DNA from: Acidaminobacter sp.
GTDB taxonomy: Bacteria > Bacillota > Clostridia > Peptostreptococcales > Acidaminobacteraceae
Assembly (NCBI RefSeq): GCF_030247605.1
Contig: NZ_JAOTSB010000010.1
Coordinates: forward strand, 1 to 64,000
DNA: 64,000 nucleotides
Direction of reading: 5' to 3'
Below, one piece after another: positions 62,179 through 64,000 of this stretch (positions are counted from its first letter, which is position 1; every line of letters starts with the position of its first letter). A program made the translations under genes and the position numbers. Under the pieces are notes generated by a model. That model had not been told where the DNA came from. It saw only the letters and a program-made list of their open reading frames with translations, and did no database searches.

Positions 62179-63726
62179 CTAAGCCTCTACCAATTCTCGA
62201 ATAGCTTTGGTCAATCCAAATACCAAATCGCCCGCAAGCAGACCATGCTCCCCGCGCTCAGCCACCATGAGGTCCCCGGCCCGGCCATGCAGATAAACGC
62301 CAATCACAGCGGCGCCTACTGGATCGAGTCCCTGAGCGATCATGCTCGTGATGACGCCGGTCAGCACATCACCGCTGCCGGCAGTGGCCATGCCCGAATT
62401 GCCATTGATATTGACATAAACTTCGCCATCCGGTGTTGCGATGACCGTGCGCGCGCCCTTGAGCACCGTTACGGTTTTCCAGGTCTTTGAAAACTGAACC
62501 GCCGTCCCGATGGGATCCTCGTTGATTTCCTCTGCACTGAGCCCAGTCAGACGACACATTTCTCCGACATGTGGCGTTAGAACCACCGGGCACTTTTTGT
62601 TTTCCAGCCAGTGAAGGCTCTTTGAAAGGGCGTTGATGCCGTCTGCGTCAATGACCATAGGCACTTCCGATTCATTCAGGAGGCGTTTAATAAGCTCTGA
62701 AATCTCGGCGTTGACGCCGCATCCGGGACCAATAGCGATGACATCCGGCCAGCAGGTATCCTCAATAATCTTTTGGAAATTGCTGATGCCTATGACCCCA
62801 CGGCGAACTTCGGACATTGGCACAGTGATGACTTCCGGAACGCTGGTCGTGATCAGCGTATTCAAACTTTCGGGGATATAGAGCTTCAGCAGTCCCATGC
62901 CGGACCTGAGCGCCGCACGACAGGCCAAAATTGCAGCGCCGGCCATACCGATGGATCCGGCGATGATCTGCCCCTTGCCGTAGTCGCCTTTATGTGAGTT
63001 GCGCTTTCGATGCGGAATCAGCGGCGTGATGATGTCGCTTGTAATCAAATTGTATTTGATGCCGACCTTTTCAATGATGACATCCGGCACGCCTATGCCT
63101 TTGATGATGACCTCACCGTTGTAATCTGAACCTGGAAACAAAATGTTTCCGACCTTAGAAATGACCAGCGCAATGGTCTTGTCCGCATCAATGGCCGTGC
63201 CCAAAACGTGGCCTGTATTGCCGTCGATACCGGAAGGCAGGTCTACGGACAGCACTTGATGGGCCATCTCGTTAATGGCATCTATGGTGCGTTCGTAAAT
63301 GCCCTCTACTCTTCTCGATATGCCCGTTCCAAATATGGCGTCGACAATCAGGTTCCCTGGCCTCAGAAAACGCTCAAATGCCAGGATGCTGGCGTCATCT
63401 TTAATTTCGTCTATTTGAAACTCAAGCTTTTTGAGAATGGAATAGTTCAACATGGAGTCGTGATTCAGCTCAGACACTTCTCCAACTACGAAGACTTTGA
63501 CGGGTACGTTCAGGTTGAAGAGATGGCGCGCAATGACGAAGCCGTCGCCGCCGTTGTTCCCGGGACCGCAGACAATAACAGCTTTCTGGAACTCATTTCT
63601 CATCTTCATTATTTCATCTACGACGACCTTACCGGCATTCTCCATGAGGACAATGCTGGGGATCCCGTATTCGTCTATGGCCTTTCGGTCAATCTGCTGC
63701 ATCTGATGATTCATAGCGAGTCTCAT
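62179..63726 (-). CDS. nnrD: Bifunctional NAD(P)H-hydrate epimerase/dehydratase
   Basis: Repairs hydrated NADH/NADPH. The 515-residue protein has a YjeF-N epimerase domain (about 1-215; CGPGNNGGDGFVIARHL) and a C-terminal ribokinase-like ADP/ATP-dependent dehydratase domain (about 225-510; IGPGCG, VLTPHVGEM, ATAGSGDVLTG). The fused form is the usual bacterial one. GGAGG lies 12 bases before the ATG. It starts 9 bases after acpS. Confidence 0.95.
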   Translation of the reverse strand: MRLAMNHQMQQIDRKAIDEYGIPSIVLMENAGKVVVDEIMKMRNEFQKAVIVCGPGNNGGDGFVIARHLFNLNVPVKVFVVGEVSELNHDSMLNYSILKKLEFQIDEIKDDASILAFERFLRPGNLIVDAIFGTGISRRVEGIYERTIDAINEMAHQVLSVDLPSGIDGNTGHVLGTAIDADKTIALVISKVGNILFPGSDYNGEVIIKGIGVPDVIIEKVGIKYNLITSDIITPLIPHRKRNSHKGDYGKGQIIAGSIGMAGAAILACRAALRSGMGLLKLYIPESLNTLITTSVPEVITVPMSEVRRGVIGISNFQKIIEDTCWPDVIAIGPGCGVNAEISELIKRLLNESEVPMVIDADGINALSKSLHWLENKKCPVVLTPHVGEMCRLTGLSAEEINEDPIGTAVQFSKTWKTVTVLKGARTVIATPDGEVYVNINGNSGMATAGSGDVLTGVITSMIAQGLDPVGAAVIGVYLHGRAGDLMVAERGEHGLLAGDLVFGLTKAIRELVEA

Positions 63727-63735
63727 AATTCTATG

Positions 63736-64000
63736 TTACCTCCTTTGACCTGTTGCGAAAGCCAGAGCTTGTGTTTTTGAATGGGAAAGCGAAATCAGAA
63801 TCTCTTCTATTTCCAGGTGCTCGGCGAGGGCTGCCGCCGGACCCGACAGCCTGACATAGGGCTTTCCAGACGTCTCTCTCAGAATCTCAATATCCTTCCA
63901 TGACAGTCCTGTTATGCCCGTTCCCAAAACCTTCAGTACAGCTTCTTTACCGGCAAAATTCGCGGCTATGCTGGCAGTGTCCATGCCACGGGATTCAAAT
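63736..64000 (-). CDS. acpS: Holo-ACP synthase, partial (N-terminus beyond window)
   Basis: Transfers 4'-phosphopantetheine from CoA to acyl carrier protein. The frame is open to the window edge, so the N-terminal third is missing. The visible part reads FESRGMDTASIAANFAGKEAVLK, with the conserved Mg-binding Glu in AGKEA, then GLSWKDIEIL and ISLSHSKTQALAFA. An ATG at 63984 is internal to the domain and not the true start. This links the locus to CoA use, though the pan operon is distant. Confidence 0.92.
   Translation of the reverse strand, partial: FESRGMDTASIAANFAGKEAVLKVLGTGITGLSWKDIEILRETSGKPYVRLSGPAAALAEHLEIEEILISLSHSKTQALAFATGQRR

Overview
The window looks like chromosomal core sequence from a Gram-positive, low-oxygen bacterium of class Clostridia. 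The evidence is strong AGGAGG-type ribosome binding sites, frequent TTG and GTG starts, Firmicutes-type promoters, a tRNA-responsive T-box leader, an ilv operon with a very short ACT regulatory subunit, an FeFe-hydrogenase-like sensor cluster, a carboxyspermidine route to polyamines, FtsEX with a coiled-coil M23 hydrolase, and CsaB/TagA secondary cell-wall polymer genes. I cannot fix the genus. No rRNA, tRNA, CRISPR array, prophage or insertion sequence was seen. About 61 genes are supported, most on the minus strand.

Layout by coordinate. 1-330: a 127-bp direct repeat and a hairpin. 331-3719: pantothenate operon (DUF2520 reductase, panB, panC, panD). 3777-7774: MFS transporter, two-part ThrE-type exporter, nitronate monooxygenase-like enzyme. 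8072-10439: carboxynorspermidine/carboxyspermidine dehydrogenase and decarboxylase. 10843-12087: rtcB. 12167-13444: three paralogous 52-residue CxxC proteins with three near-identical promoters. 13641-18593: methyltransferase, GH18 glycosidase, two-part chromate-type transporter, M29 aminopeptidase. 18725-22168: TadE/TadG-like proteins and a Hanks-type kinase. 22383-28721: a redox-sensing cluster (hydrogenase-like protein, anti-sigma-like ATPase, DRTGG proteins, PHP phosphoesterases) ending in a gene that fuses a [2Fe-2S] thioredoxin-like domain to thymidylate kinase. 28870-37580: uvrC, a rubrerythrin-like protein, and uvrB-uvrA behind a LexA-like box. 37837-43052: ftsE, ftsX, M23 hydrolase, S41 protease, AI-2E-family permease. 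43305-47962: 5-formyl-THF cyclo-ligase, Lon-like protease, S1-domain protein. 48170-53136: ilv operon under an isoleucine T-box. 53423-59964: split transketolase, TagA, CsaB, DUF5693 protein and a secreted protein. 60053-64000: acpS, nnr, alr, antitoxin and MazF.

How the genes work together. Pantothenate and branched-chain amino acid synthesis share 2-oxoisovalerate, the product of IlvD, which PanB uses. FtsEX, the coiled-coil M23 protein and the S41 protease form a division and cell-wall remodelling block, and CsaB, TagA and DUF5693 form a wall-polymer block. The hydrogenase-like cluster probably senses hydrogen or redox state and signals through an anti-sigma-type ATPase. The most unusual items are the ferredoxin-Tmk fusion, the tandem CxxC mini-genes with a third promoter facing apparently empty DNA, the MazF partner with an altered N-terminus, an 80-residue Ala/Glu-rich insert in UvrC, and families of short dispersed intergenic repeats.
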